Notes: generated by a model not told the origin, from the sequence alone. DNA of 64,000 bases from Paragonimus westermani (GCA_008508345.1 QNGE01000837.1:154577-218576); one strand, 5' to 3'. Shown: positions 37,482 through 51,457, counted from the first letter of the stretch. A program made the numbers and translations.

Positions 37482-40400
37482 CTGTGGGTAAATAACAAAC
37501 ATAAGCGGGGGTGCCTCACGCACATTCCTCTCCATAATTAACATAAAATTAAAACGAACATTATATGTAGGTGTAACAGCACACCATCTTACATATCCAG
37601 AACGCCCGTAAAATACCATAAACGTTAGTAAGCAACACAAAGGATAGTTGAACACTTTGATTATGCAAATCAACCAATAATTTTGCTTATGGTCAAAACG
37701 TTCTGTTCCGTAATTTGAAAGGCTGTACTGTGCACTACCTACAGCAAAGAAAACGTTTGTCATGGAAGCTTATGTTGAAACTACTGAAGAAATATAGAAA
37801 CCTGTCCAGAATATGTTGGCCTTCTGTTCACTTTTTCCAACCAGTAGCTGGAACTACAAATTTGTGCATGTGTAAGAAGTACCAGATAAAAATGGGCAGA
37901 ATTTGAATTCCCGAACAGCTGCACTTTCCCAAGAAAACAGAATAATCAGTGTGAGTGTGTAACGGAACCAAATTTTTATACAAGCTGTTGGTCTAACTCA
38001 AACCAAGCCGTGTTAAGTCGAATGAAGTGAGCGAATAGGTGGGGTGAATCAGTATGTTAGTAAGGGTCAAATGTGTACAGACCAACAAAAAGGTAGCTGG
38101 CCGTCATCAGTAAATTGGAGCGAGAAACCAAAAGTTTTCAGTGATTCAACTCATTCCGATAGCACACGAATTCCTTCTTTTTCCGTTACGGACTTACCAT
38201 TCAGGATTTAATTTTTCTTGATTGTCTCAGAAAATCTGATGTCCTAAGAAGTGAGCCGATTACCGAGGTGCTGAGCACAATTTTCAGTCAGTTGTTGGCC
38301 TTTTGCGAACGGTAACTAACAGCTTTCTGTAAGGGATTTATTGGAACGCTGGAAGCTGCAACCGTTAAGCTCTCATGTTCTGGATTGTTTAACCATTGTG
38401 TGATGCACATTTATGAAACAATAAACCAGATGCAGGCAATCGTGAATCGCTTTTTGTAGCTGGAATAAACAAAGCCATAGGTTATCATAGAAATGAAAAT
38501 TGTTACATCGAGTGGCGTGCAAGGGTGATCGATTTTAAGTGATTACTTAGAAGTGAGAGTCGTCAAGGGGTCAGAATTGTTTCCTATTATCATCGCAACA
38601 AAGTTTGATGCAAGTATTCGGTAAAACAGCTGGGGACTTTTCAGGTAATCGATTTTAGCAGCCTTCAGCGTTGTTGCGAAACTAAATATAGCTATTTAAA
38701 AAATGCATCAGCTAAGCTAAGTATCGAACTATTTGATGCAAGCTTTGTTTTAATCATGCTTTTTACACATAAAGATTCACACTACATATCTGCAAAAGAA
38801 TGTGGTGACCGAAAGACGACTTTCAGAATAATCTCTATCACTTGTATTTTTAATTTTAACTGCATTTTAAGTTATGGTTTGTATCAGTATTGACGAACAT
38901 GTTGGGCTAACATCGCTGTTGCACTGAACTGAATTCAGTCATTGTCGAGGAATTACTTTTAGCTCTAGTATCAGGAAGTGAATAAAATTGACGTCATTTG
39001 TTTCAGCCATCATAGCACTAGCTCCTATAGAGGACAACCGGAAAAGGCTACTACCTTCTAAAAGAGGTAGCTGGATGAAAAGTTTCGAAATTGTCATATC
39101 ACGTTCAGTTTTCCTGGCAGTAGTTTCTCTCGAAAATGGGAGATCGGTTTAAGTGGTGTGTCTTCGAGTTAATATACCTTAGAAATTTGATGTGGACATC
39201 CTATTATACTTGAAATTAAGGACATATCACAAATGAATAAATTTGACTGTTTTCACTATGTACATAATTGAACATTGTCAGAATTCTGAGTATACCAAGG
39301 CCTTTAGAAAGATAGGCGATACGACAGAAATTTATATTTGCTTGTGTAGACTGTATCCTGCATTTGATCAATTATAGTTTTCTTCAAACTATCTGTAAAC
39401 ACATTTCACTGATGACATTGCTTCGTGTAGTACTGTGAATTTCTATTTAATGCACGCTAGCAAATTAGAGTCGAAAGTTGATGCGGGGAAAGTTTGCACA
39501 CGTAAATATTGCATCCATGCAGATTGCTGACTGATGAGCAAATTGAGTTAAATGGAAATCATCCAATGCTCAAAGACTAATGAGAAATAGACGGAGAACA
39601 TTCAAGATTCGATTGAGTATAGCAATAAAACTCATGTTCCAATGTAATTTTTAGATGTCTCATTATTGAATCCACATTATAGTCATATCATATGAAATCA
39701 ATTCAGAACTGCACCACACTTGGGAAAATGTTAGTAGGCAATATCGCTGTTATTGCGGATTACGAAACTGGGGTATTTGGGTAATTAGTTCTAGCTTTTG
39801 TGTTGCCTGCTTCAAAAGGATGCCAGGTAAACAGTAGCCTAGAGGAATGCGCTGTTTCACAAAGGTTCATTAAGTGCTGTCGAAGCGCGTAACAACAAAG
39901 TGCTTCGTCAAATTTGAAGGCTGTTAAGAAACACAGATGACACCGATGTTATTCAATACATGAAATTGTTTCCAAACTACTAAGGGCAACAAACCGACCC
40001 ATAACGATGAAGGTTTGGAAGTCACCACTTGGTAAACACATTAGAACCACATATGCATAAAACTATCAAATTCATCCCTAATTATTTTCCACTGTTTTGT
40101 GGCTACTGATTCCGACTTAGCACACTGCTCAATAATGACGATGAAACAGGTAGGTATTACTCCTCTTTTTGAAAGCCCCGCCAATTCCTAAAACCGCAAT
40201 ATGATATTAGCACACACGTGGACAATCAGCTTTTTTGAGTGCAAAAATTAAGACTAATTTGTTGAAATATGCACATTTTGTAATGGCGGACATTTTGGTT
40301 TATTTGTGATAAAGTTTCGCAGTCTTATTTGTGTATCCCTCACAATCTTTGTTGTGACAGTTCGACTAATCCCTTTAATAGTGAGTTCCTATTGAACAGC

Positions 40401-41994
40401 TAAATGTTATTAGAGAAACCAAACAATATTAACAAACTATCCTTTGCGTACTGATGAAAAGATGTTGTTCTTCCTCTCCGTTCTGACAATCAGAGCATCT
40501 AACATCAGTTTTGGAAGAAAATTGTTCACATACTGTCCACTGTTGTGATACCAGTCAGTTGCAAATATAAGGTTGCATGGCAATTTTATCTATGTGTTGA
40601 AAAGAACAAATGATAGATTACCTGTGATTCTGGTAACTAACTCTGCGTATCAGTAAGCTTATTGCAGGATAATTTCGCTGGATTTCTTTTATTTGTACAA
40701 CGTAAGCACACGAGTCTCGTTGGCAGTCTCTCCAGGAAATTAACTAACATTGGTTAGGTTGTAATTGAAACTACTGTTAGCAAACATTTGAGCAAATCGC
40801 CCTAAAAGTATAAAACTCAAGAGAGCCCAAGGTTTAGAACATTTCCTGTGTACATTATGAACTGTCTATCATCAGGATTTCTAAAGGACTTGAACCATGT
40901 TTTGTTCCCTACATAATCGGATATAGTAGACACAAAACATTCGTTTATGTGACTTACTGATAAGAGATCTGAGCAGATGAGCTGCTTTATGTAATCTTAG
41001 ATCAACTTGCTAGCTTCTATGATGTGACCAAGTTAAAATACGCATGAAACTTGAGTAAATTTACCACAATGTACGTTTGTCTGGTTGATACCACATATAT
41101 ATATGCACTTTGATAATCCAAGCTTGAGTCTGTACGTGGATTGAAACAGTGACAACTTTGCAAGAGTACAAACCATAACTAATTTGGTCAGATGAAGCTC
41201 AATTTCATTTCCTAAAACATCGAGATGCGATAGGGTTTCTTACTGTTAAACATTTGTCAGCCTTTTGCCAAATCGAAATGTAGTATAACCAAGAAATGCA
41301 TTTATATGGCTGTCCTAATCCTAGCTTAATCGGCAGGCATTTAAATCGTTGACCTACACATTGTCTGTGATGTGCTCCTTGTGAGGTTGTGATTGTGAAG
41401 TAACCAGTGCTTGTCGTAGGACTCGTTACTGGTATAAGAGCGTATCGCTAACACTGGACTATGGAAAGCCATTCATACGTGTGGTTGTAACTACCAAACT
41501 ACCGTGAATAAAACCTTCCGCTCTCCCTAGAAACCCGGTTGAATCGCTTAAACTTAGTTTGCCATTACCTTATGAATAGTTAACCAGACCTCACTACTAG
41601 ACTGTCCAACCCAACCCCGTGAATATCTAAAATGTTTAGCCGATTATTCCAGTATTCTCGGCTATTTTTCCCCCTCGAGCACCAGTCTCTGCAATCATGA
41701 AATGGGGAGGCAGTGACATAATTGGTGCATTTCTTATTTAATTTCCAGCGCTGTAAATTCGATAGTCTGAACGGAATTACTTGAATGTATAACGTTTGGC
41801 ACCATGAAAGAACTATAAAACAAAATGGAATGTGTGGCATGCTGCCACCAAACTTGTCTTCGTCCGTGTTTACGACACGTTGAACCCACTCACATTCCCG
41901 TCCGCTTCAATTAAAATGGCTCGAAATAGAAATCTCGCCCACAAAAACGAACTTTTGATTAGATCATGTCGACCACTGCATATTCGAAATTCAC

Positions 41995-42243
41995 CTCATA
42001 TAGGGCGAGTTCACTGAGACAGGAACCAGATTTTTCACTGGGTGGGTGGTTATTCAAAATCGCGGTAGTCGAACGTTTGCAAACATTCCAGTCATAATCA
42101 AATTGCATTTCACTGGGCTGTCGACAAGAAACTGCTTTTACTCTTTTTCTACGACGTGTTAAGAACTTGGTGCACGGTGAAGAACACTTTCTTTTGTCGT
42201 TCCATTGGCCACAGTTTGGCAAGGACGAAGTGGTTGGGGATAC
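41995..42243 (-). CDS. Exon 8: thrombospondin type-1-like exon
   Basis: This is 249 nt (83 codons), phase 0 at both ends, with donor GAG|GTGAAT and an acceptor ending AGAAGACAG whose pyrimidine tract is weak. The block NCGQWNDKRKCSSPC followed by TRRRKRV and a further cysteine resembles the W...CSxxC...RxR...C signature of TSP1 repeats, which bind glycosaminoglycans or partner proteins outside the cell. Six cysteines are present. The spacing is not canonical in the second half, so this could be a divergent TSP1 or another small disulphide fold. Phase 0 fits exon 7 before it and exon 9 after it. Confidence 0.45.
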
Positions 42244-42420
42244 CTGTCTTCTCATATTACAGCCAGACTAACTGTTTTTCGAAAATTCTTCTGTGATGAA
42301 GCCTTAGTAGTGCGACAACCTCATGCTGGATTGCAGCAATGGACAATGAGCTACGTGAAAATCAGCATACCTTAGGTTTATTCTTTCACACATGGACTAG
42401 TATCTCCTGCTTTCTGATAA

Positions 42421-42462
42421 GCATTTCCTTAGCACTAACAACGAAGTAAGTGATCTCACTTA
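42421..42462 (+). repeat. Dispersed short repeat, copy 2
   Basis: Second copy of the repeat at 21352-21393 (37 of 42 bases alike). Here the palindrome is longer: 8-base arms GTAAGTGA and TCACTTAC with two central bases (42446-42463). It lies in the intron before the TSP1-like exon, about 180 bases from that exon's acceptor. Confidence 0.6.
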
Positions 42463-43909
42463 CCTAAGTCAGCTGACCTTTCGGGTTTTAGCAAATGCAC
42501 GTTGCTCTAATCGCAATGTTCAGTATGAACTCCCTTACCATCTTTGTCCATTAAGAAACATGCGCCCATCGTTTTCCTTGGCAATGTCAAGAAACTATTC
42601 AAAGTCGAACTCCATACAGAAAACCTTCAATAAATGATCAGATTCTGCTTTCAATGTGTCACATAGGAAGTCAGGTAGCTGGTTATTTCATAGCTGCTAA
42701 ACTAGTATTATTCACTGCCTATAATCCGTTTTTCTAATATATATAACAAAAAAATGTAACAACACCACAGTAAGAACTGAAAGCACTACTGCATCTAACG
42801 TGTGCTGAAAAAAGCAATACTGGTATGGTGCCGTTCACGTTGAGATGATGGTTATCGGTTGCAGACATGTTAAGAGTATGATAATGTTCGTGGATTCAAG
42901 AGGTGAATGATTGAATCGCAAACCGCCAGCCTTCATAACGTTGCAATTTCATGTTCGAAAGTATTTGTATTTCATTTTGCCTTGATGCAATTTATATGTT
43001 TGTATTTATCATTTTGAGTAATGAACCTCAGAAAAATGAAAAAAGTACGATATACCGAAGATTTGAAAAATCTAATCTGATGTACCCAAAATTCTTAGAA
43101 AATCAACAAGAGTACTTGTTACAAATGTGAATCTTCGAATGTAATTTAGCTAGAGGAAGGTGCAAAGTATCTTGACGTAGGTTTGTTGTTGAAGCACGAC
43201 AAACATAAAGAGTGCACTTTAATTATAACCCCTGGACGCCACTTTTCTGTTATGTATAGTTTGATATGCAATCAGTTTCAAATAATGGCTAACGCATTCT
43301 GATTTTCATTGTATTGGCGGCACCAGCATTATTCACATGTTACGGATACAGATTGTTAAACTAAGCAACTGTTGGATTTATTTGCAGTGGGATAGTTTTA
43401 CTCAAGAAAAAAAAGGTCATGTTTTCCCCAGAACACAATGATCAAATACAAACTCAGCCTCTCTTACCCCACTGAGCTGTCTCAAAATTCGTGTTCATGG
43501 TGAAACATAAAAAATGAGAAAATGGCTTCTTGAGACATAAGCTATTTGGGCTCTATGTGTTTCAATTTTCACTTACGTTTATCTTAAAGAAATGAAGCAT
43601 CCGAGCACAACTCACACTTTTCGTTGTTCACACAATTTTAAAAGTTGAGCAATCTCTTCATGGAAGCGTCAGGAACTGATTGGTACTGAGTTACACTACA
43701 AAACTGAGAAATATCAAATGCAGCGAATGTGCCTCTCAGGTGATGATACCACTAGGTGATTTGCGAATTTTTTTAAATTTCACCTAGTTGATTGTTAACA
43801 AATTTAGTGGCTTTTGACACAGACGACGCCACAGAAAAACTTCCTAAGGAAAACAACAAGACATAAACACGTTCGCTGATTTATCATATTCAGCTTATGT
43901 CTTACTTAC

Positions 43910-44406
43910 TCCAATGCTGCGTATTCGCAGTCCACATAGTCGTTGTAAGCTCCACACATCCGAATACAAGCAGTATGGTATTATATTTCCGGAGTTTCTT
44001 TCCAATATTGTCATTTGCCCGAACCAAATATCCAACAGATCTTTACTCACCGAGGGCACCAAATGTGTATTTCTTAATTCACATGGGTCAGATAGCTTCA
44101 GGTTTGCAGGCAGTGACGTGGGATATAAGTTTAGCATTGATTGCATCTGAATGAATGCTTCGTTTGTATCACCAAAACTTGATTGAACATTGTCCTTTGT
44201 TATTGGACCTGACGTAATCTGTTTACTCCACACTACAACGTTGAAAATATTCGTGACCAAAGTTGTAAACAAACCCGAGTATACTGAAGGAACGAGGCGA
44301 ACCTGTGCCAGTCCATCTAAAATATCACTGCTGAGAGTGCTATGAGGTTCCACCGAATGAGGAAGATAACACACTGATAATGATCCGTTGTTGCAGTTCA
44401 CAAAGG
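43910..44406 (-). CDS. Exon 7: large extracellular exon without recognised domain
   Basis: A good acceptor (TTTATTTCTTCTCTAG) and donor (GGA|GTAAGT) bound 497 nt, phase 1 in and phase 0 out, open for 165 codons, the longest internal exon. It starts FVNCNNGSLSVC and ends SLQRLCGLRIRSIG, with five cysteines in all and a possible N-glycosylation site at NGS. The middle (GLFTTLVTNIFNVVVW and following) looks like folded beta-rich protein, but I cannot match it to a known fold. Splice phases allow exon 6 to join directly. It probably forms the core of the membrane-proximal half of the ectodomain. Confidence 0.5.
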
Positions 44407-47400
44407 CTAGAGAAGAAATAAAAAGTATATAATTTCTGTATAAAATTGCAGTATACAACGGTAAATTTCCACTAGTATCAGTGGAACTTTAAAGTAATTT
44501 ATTGGTCATTATTGTTCACCGACAATCTGAAGAGGAACAACACAAATGAAATTGGTTGTTTGTAAACTGCATCTTATTTAACAGAATATAGAAAGGTGAT
44601 CTTCACTTTGTAACTACAAGTTTTATAATTGACTTAAAACGTATGCCTATTGCGTTGATTTAATCTGAATAGCTATGAATAAGAAAAAATGTATCTTCTG
44701 TGGTCATTTTTCAATCTTACCACCAGTGACTATCGTTTGTTTCTAGAACAGTCCTCTTTGAACAGCAAATTCTTAGATGAAACATGCAAAAGTTACCCAA
44801 ACACATTAAAATAATAAGTGATTTAATGTGGCACTACAGTTAACTTATTCGGCTTCCGGTAAAAACTTGTGGTGATTCTACGGGTCAACGTTTACACCTG
44901 GTCATTTCATGAAAACAACATAAGTAGACCATTTGAAAAACTGGCCCCATCAAAAACGATTGTAAGTTGTTCGCCCGGTTGGTTTTAAAGTAGACAGATC
45001 AGGAACTTTTAAACAAGATTATTTTTATGGAGGATCTTTTTGTTTGCAGATGATACATATGGTTTACACAACCGTGTACATGTGCTAATTATTACGCCAC
45101 ACCGCTCAATATCCCGTTATCATCGTGAGATTATTGGTTAGAATAACATGCCAAAAGATGTATCTACACTGTCAGTTGGTATTCAGCCTTACTACTGCAA
45201 AAGTTGTTCACTTGCTTTAGCGTTCATTATGTATTATCGATTAACACAATTATCGCCCCACCTTTTACATTGTCAGCGTGTTTTGCAGTTACATACATTA
45301 ACTTCATTAAAATTTGTATTAAATTGAGAACGGATAATAATCTTGAGTAACAGTCGCATTTTTTCAGTGAAAACAGCTTGGTCACTTTACGGTTGAAAAG
45401 CGAAGTACAAAGGAACCACTGATGGAATCAATAGCAGAACAGCGGACGAATGCTTTAAGAAAGCCAAAATACTGATAGACTGCAATACTCCGCACAATCC
45501 ACTGGGTGTAAGAACGTCGCGTATGTCAGTACCTTCCTTATCAACATTGTGTCCGTGTTTCAGGCTAGTCATAGTAAATCACATATGTCTATTCTGCTTT
45601 TATTTTTAAAATCTTCAACGTTTCGGAAAATATGGTGATCGACTAACCGGGGTGTGCAATGTCACAAGAAGTACCGGCAAACAGAAACCAAGACTCACAA
45701 AATGATTGACTTTACATGGAAGCGGATCACTGGTTATTAGGTGAGCGCACTTGATGTGTTGGTACGCAGTCGGAATTCCAAATTGCTTCAAAACTTCGAA
45801 ACAGCATTAGCCGGTACTCAAAAGTTGGTTTCGTTTACACACAAACCAACCAGTCTGGCTTCTCTTCTGCCCTTGGGACTGTGATTTAATTTCTTAACAA
45901 CCTTTTATCGTATTTTTGTTACTAGTTTTCTTCCCTCTAACTTCAGGATTAATAACGAATAAAGATTTCCTCATCACTCGTGGCGTCCTGTTGCGCTGGT
46001 GACATTCACAGAGGTACTGTTATTTTTGGTTGCTTCACACGAAGACTGGGTCATCACTAATCAAGTCCTATTCGGAACAATGGTTGGTTATTTCCTTACT
46101 AATTAATGTTTGATACCACGGTAGTACGTTGCAACCCTTCACATTGTTGATGCGAAAAAAGTGGTTACAGTAGAACAAGCGATCTAGCACAGGCCAATGG
46201 AAATCAATAATCGGGATTCAGCAGTCCAATATGCCAATCAGTGCTCTCCGTTACTAGGTTACTATTGTTCTTTTCGAACTGTAAATAACAGAGTAGGCAG
46301 AGTTGTTTATTGGGAACCAGTTTAGTTGAGGTTTTGGCCACATGCTTTCTACAGTTTCATTAAGGTGGCTTGATTAACTGAAATTCAAGACAACGCAGAA
46401 CGTACATTTAATTGGTCAGTGCACGCGATGACGCAAAAAACACTAGCAACACGATAACGGAAATGGAACCTGTCTCCTTTCTCTGCCAAATACACCATGG
46501 GTACAGTTCATTCAGTCAGCACTGTCACGCCACCTGAAGCGTTCGGGGAAGAGGTGTTGGTCAAAAAACCTCTATTATTTCATTGTGCACAAAGGAATAA
46601 TACTTCCGTTAATAAGGTTAATTGTTATGCATACTGCTATACGCTGGTCATATACACATTTATTCTTGCATGCGGTCAGTGAGAATAGAAAAATTTCGAC
46701 ATTCCACAGAATGCCTAATGCCGTCTTGGTGACAAACTGAAACATGAGTCAATGTTTTTGAAAATGTTATCATTGGGTCCGAATTTCAATTTGTCGATTC
46801 AAGTACAACGTTATGATCGAAGCTTGGACATAAGGGCAGATACGTACACAATATATACAAATATAAATATGAATGTAAATATTTCTTGTGAAAGCAATTA
46901 CTGATAATCTATTGACTCGTGAAATCTAACTGGTCGTTCTGCCTGGCGTTAACGGCAGGCTCCCAGAGCTTATTAGCTAAAGAGAACCTAGCATAGTGGA
47001 TTGTTAAGTAAGAATGGCAATTTTTAGATATTAACGCAATAATCAGCTTGAGGTTTACTCGCCTTCTGGATGTGATAGAAACACACAAGAACAGATGTTT
47101 CTGTCGAAACTGCATGGAAGACGGTCAGTGAAGTCTGTGCTATACAACTGGGTGAAATCGAGAAGTCACGAATTCCAGCTATGCAGACGGCAGGTGAAGC
47201 TGTCAAACCCTACACGTGAACTAATCGTTAATAAACCTATGTCGCAGGTCAAAAGCAACCCGAAAATGCACGTTCATGTTTTGTTTACGTTCGTATTTGA
47301 CGGTGCTTTGCTTGTAGTGCCATTGTTAGGACCCAAGCATTTTGGCCTTTTCTGTGGAGACGATTAGCAAGGGAATGAAATTCAACTTAAGAATCTCCGT

Positions 47401-48791
47401 AACCAAATTCTCCAGCTGAAGACCTTATTTTGTAGCAAGGTTGAGCAATTTCCACCCGAACTGGTCAGTGCCTGGTACAACTGTTCGCAGTTTGTTGCAT
47501 TACATGTGGGTCTGGTTACTTGTAAACGCGTGTATGTCCCGAGAATTTTACGTGTGTATGAAGATATTCCACCCATTCGACTAAACAAAGGTGTTCAAAC
47601 TGTGATACTTTAACAAATCTGAAAGAACTCCAAACATGCTATTGATTCCTTCAGTTACAGGTAAACTCATGATGAGGGAATAAGAAAGACAAAACGGAGC
47701 TATCTATAAATCAAATAGCTTACTTACTTGGAAGAACTGCGCAGTAAGATCTTGTCACTGGATAACGGTTTGACTAGATGAAATCAACCGGATCTACTAT
47801 TCCATGTATGTAGGGTATCCCAGAGATTCGTACAAACAGTGTTCTATTCAATCAAATACGTGAGATACACAATTCACCATTTCATGCACTCATAAAACGG
47901 CTAGCAGCATGTACGGCGGAGTTTCTGTCTTCATAGTCTCCGTAACACTCTCAAGTCTGTTGTTCCGGTGAGAGATATAATGGTTGAACCAGTGGCACAT
48001 TAGTTCTCTGGATGTGATTTTGCAACTCACATAGCTGTGTCGAGGGAGACGATTAACTATTTGTGTGTGACTGAAAGAACCATTTTTGCCGTACTCTCTC
48101 GATTTTCAGTTCATTTGCAACGTTGAGCTGTGCCGACAATCGGACAAGGTAGCAATGAAATCCCATGTGAGTCTACCGATGGCAGACATATTCATGGACA
48201 ACGTAGAATACTAATGTCAGCAGACCACTGATAGGCTTCTTACATACCATCGGTAAGCTAGTGAAGCTTTTTGTTGTTCCATAACCATACAATGGGTTAG
48301 CACCTAACTTTCAACATTCTATTACAAAGTACGCTTCACTTCGAAGGAGGAACAAAACAATGTGCCTCATTTTCAGAGGTTGGACGATCAGAGGTTTAGA
48401 TGACATCCGGTTAGGCTGCTAAATCGTCAGCCAACACGGAGAAGTCAGCATACTAACCGTAACGGTTTTACCGTTAAACAAAAGTGAAATCTATCTCAAT
48501 GTTTGACAACTAAAGCTAGAAAGCACTATTTGGATGGCGCATTGGACCAGTAATTAATAACAATTCAAAGCCTGTTGAAGAGGAATGGTTATCCGGAAGA
48601 ATTTGAATATGAAGGCCAAACTTTTGCACAAGCTAATGTTGATTACTGATGAGTAGTCGGGGATTTGGTTTATTTTCAAGTTGACCATCACTCACATTTG
48701 TTTATTGTTGAAAAATGACCGTTTATAAAAATCCCGTTCAGTGTGATATTAAACCGAACTTAACGTATCTTTCCATTAGCAATCCCGATTA

Positions 48792-49104
48792 GCCCGTTCA
48801 CCAAAATGCCTATGTTGAGATTAAACCTGAAAACCAACCTACCATTCCAACATCCACAACTACTCGTGCACCCGTTTTTATAGTGCTCTTGTGTTGCAGC
48901 GTATGTTGGTCATTTAAAGTGGTGACTGTCGAAAAATCGAGGAGTATACGCTACAGCGAATTAGAACCGGTTACCGTAAATCATCCAATGGCGCCCTTGT
49001 TGCATGTCTCGCCGACACCAATCATCATTTCGGGCTGTAATCACCAGACCTCTTACAGAACATCAGCGCATTGTGCAGCCAACGAATCGGTTGCAGCCAC
49101 ATAA
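48792..49104 (+). other. Plus-strand open frame resembling a terminal membrane exon, inside an intron
   Basis: A 103-codon frame reads NAYVEIKPENQPTIPTSTTT, a hydrophobic stretch (VFIVLLCCSVCW), basic residues, and a polar tail to TAA at 49104. The Thr/Pro-rich stalk, short helix and tail resemble the end of a type I membrane protein. The hydrophobic stretch is short for a membrane helix (about 14-17 residues) and no partner exons were found. It lies opposite to the large gene, in the intron between exons 6 and 7. Chance is a serious alternative. Confidence 0.2.
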
Positions 49105-49569
49105 AAAAACCTTAGCCCGCGTTCTCACAAAGATTTTTGTTCAATCCTTGTAAATTTTTCTATTAGAGTTCAATCACAACCACTCTAACTTCACAAACCA
49201 TGTTGTCCTGATAGTGTGGTGTAACACTCAGCCAATGCACAATGTCTACCTAATTATACGGAATCTAGCGGTTGTTCATAACATCGTTTACCAGCAATCA
49301 ATTCTAGAGTTAGGCTGTTTGATTCTTGACATGCTACTGAAATCTACTCTGTGCGTTCCAGAGCACCTTGTATCGATTATGATCAAAATATGCGTCATGT
49401 TACTCTACAAAACACCAAGCGAGTTAGGACTTGTCAATATATCTTTTAAAAGCACCCATTTATTTTAGTGTCCGGGTAACTTACTCATCCCAAACCGACA
49501 TAGTTTGGATTATTAGCAAACATGAAACAATTGGTTCCCTCGAGCAGCTAATGAAGTTGTTCTACCTAC

Positions 49570-49740
49570 CATGCATTTGAGCACAAACGTTTTCGGCTGA
49601 TTCCTTGCGGTTTGTCATGGTGGACCTATCCGAGGGGCACTTACAGCCGTCGCCAACACCGTCTCCATTCAGGTCGTAGCATTCTCCGTTGCGTTGAGAA
49701 CAAGCATCACACTCTGCAGCCACATGAGCCAGTTTTGGAA
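49570..49740 (-). CDS. Exon 6: EGF-like module
   Basis: A 171-nt exon (57 codons), phase 1 at both ends, with acceptor TTTTTTGATTCAG and donor CATG|GTAGGT. It encodes AAECDACSQRNGECYDLNGD, then GDGCKC and a closing NVC: C-x2-C-x6-C-x11-C-x1-C-x17-C, an EGF-like arrangement. The NGDGVGDG stretch between cysteines 3 and 4 is Asp/Gly rich and resembles a calcium-binding loop, but this is speculative. The closest relative in the gene is the module split over exons 3 and 4. Confidence 0.65.
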
Positions 49741-51457
49741 CTGAATCAAAAAAGATGAGTTAGAAAAGATTACAGCATCTTTCACGAGCAAAAATGTGTC
49801 CTAGTAGAATACATTCTTACAATGGTTGTATTATATAACCGTTCAGCGATCCACCTTTGTGGCCAGAAATTCTGTGCGAAGTGCGCTGTAATTAATTGCA
49901 TTTGAATAACGCATGACAGAAATGGTGTTGAATGACAAATAAAACCATCTACCAAAAACAGTTTACACTTTTTCAAGCTGCTGCAGACATACGGTCGTAC
50001 ATATCAGCAAAAAGCTTTATGTCCGTTTGTCACCGATGCAACTTCCGCCATTTTTTCACTCCTGGAACGCCCTTTTAGGGCAAGGTAATATTGGCCGTAG
50101 TTTGAAAGGTGCTTTCATGGGATGAACCATCACAGTCGACCTGAATGGCTGATTAATGGTCAGGAATGCGTCCGTGAGAGCAAACCCAACAAAAGAATAA
50201 GCGCAAGCAGTCATTGTGACCACAGGCACTAACAACACAGGTTGGACGCTCAACTTAGTGGAAGTTCACTAGTAGAGCACAACAGTCTTTTGTCAGTCAT
50301 CAGCACTGAAGGATTTAAGAAGTAGGTGGCAGGTGTCTGGATGATCACGAATCACATAATAACAGTATACTTGTCAGTCAAATTGTGTTCCATTAGTTAA
50401 ACGTCTAAATCAATTTTTTTATTTTCTTCGGGGCATGTGTTGACAGATGGCTGGACTCTATCAACTTGCTGTGTTGTCGTTCTGAACACATCATCCCAAG
50501 GCTCTGTTTGTGGAGTTGCTTTGTGGGTCTGACTTTTGAACCAGTATCTCCCTACGAATAATCTCCAGAATTTCCTTTCTTGAATTAGTTGTGAACGAAA
50601 ATGGTAAATATGCAGCTAGTGGATCGTTACTGTTATTGGAGGATTCCAAGTAACACAATATAATCTTGGTGCAAGTGAATGCGAAGATGAGGGGCTTCCC
50701 CCTTCTCGTGGCTTTTCGGCCTGATTTGCGGAAGAGATTCCATGTTGAAGTGCGCTGTTCCTTTTACTGGTTAGAGTTCAGTCAGCGCTTACCTTTTCTA
50801 AATTGTCTCCTGAGACAGCCAAAAGACTTGCCAAGAAACCTGTGGGTCACTTTATCAATCCACGTTTGCAAGTACACCATATTACCAATCTGTTGTCCTG
50901 ATTACGCCAATTATCCAATCAAGTTTTTAAAAAACAACGGTAAAGAAATTGAAGGAAGTCTTTCAAGGTTCTACACCGACGCTCTGTTTACTTTGTCATG
51001 GACAGTAAACACGAAAAATCTGATAGATACTTTTATTCAATCAAACATTCAATAAAGTTCATTGTTTGAGTTGAAAGTAAAAGTTGCTGCTCAGTCATTT
51101 TGAAACAGATTACCGGTTTCAAGGTCAGTTCTACTTAGTTCAAGGGTTCCCAGCTCGCGTATGTATAGCATCGGATATATTTACATCAGAACGTGTTATG
51201 TGATGTAGTAATTAATGCGTTGGTTAAAACTCAGTTGACCTCAGTTGGGCTGGGTTAGGTATATCACGAAAGGTGTCAAGTCATTAGTGACTGAAGCTAG
51301 TAGGGTATATTTTGTGATTTATTTTAATGTCTGTGAGCAGCCAGAATATTGCTGATGTGGATTATTAAAAAACTCTTACCATTACACAGACATAAAAACA
51401 GCATAGTATTAATTGGAACTGAATGTGACGTATAGTTCTGTAAAAGGTCCTACTCAC

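Noticed and set aside
47050..47190. Minus-strand phase 1-1 open piece with three cysteines
   Set aside because: No C-x-C core; the cysteine pattern differs from all five modules.
47400..47590. Exon-like minus-strand frame after a strong acceptor, with two possible N-glycosylation sites
   Set aside because: Start and end phases fit neither exon 6 nor exon 7, and the donor is weak.
50666..51055. 130-codon plus-strand open frame
   Set aside because: No motif, no splice context, and it lies opposite a well-supported intron; chance length is plausible.
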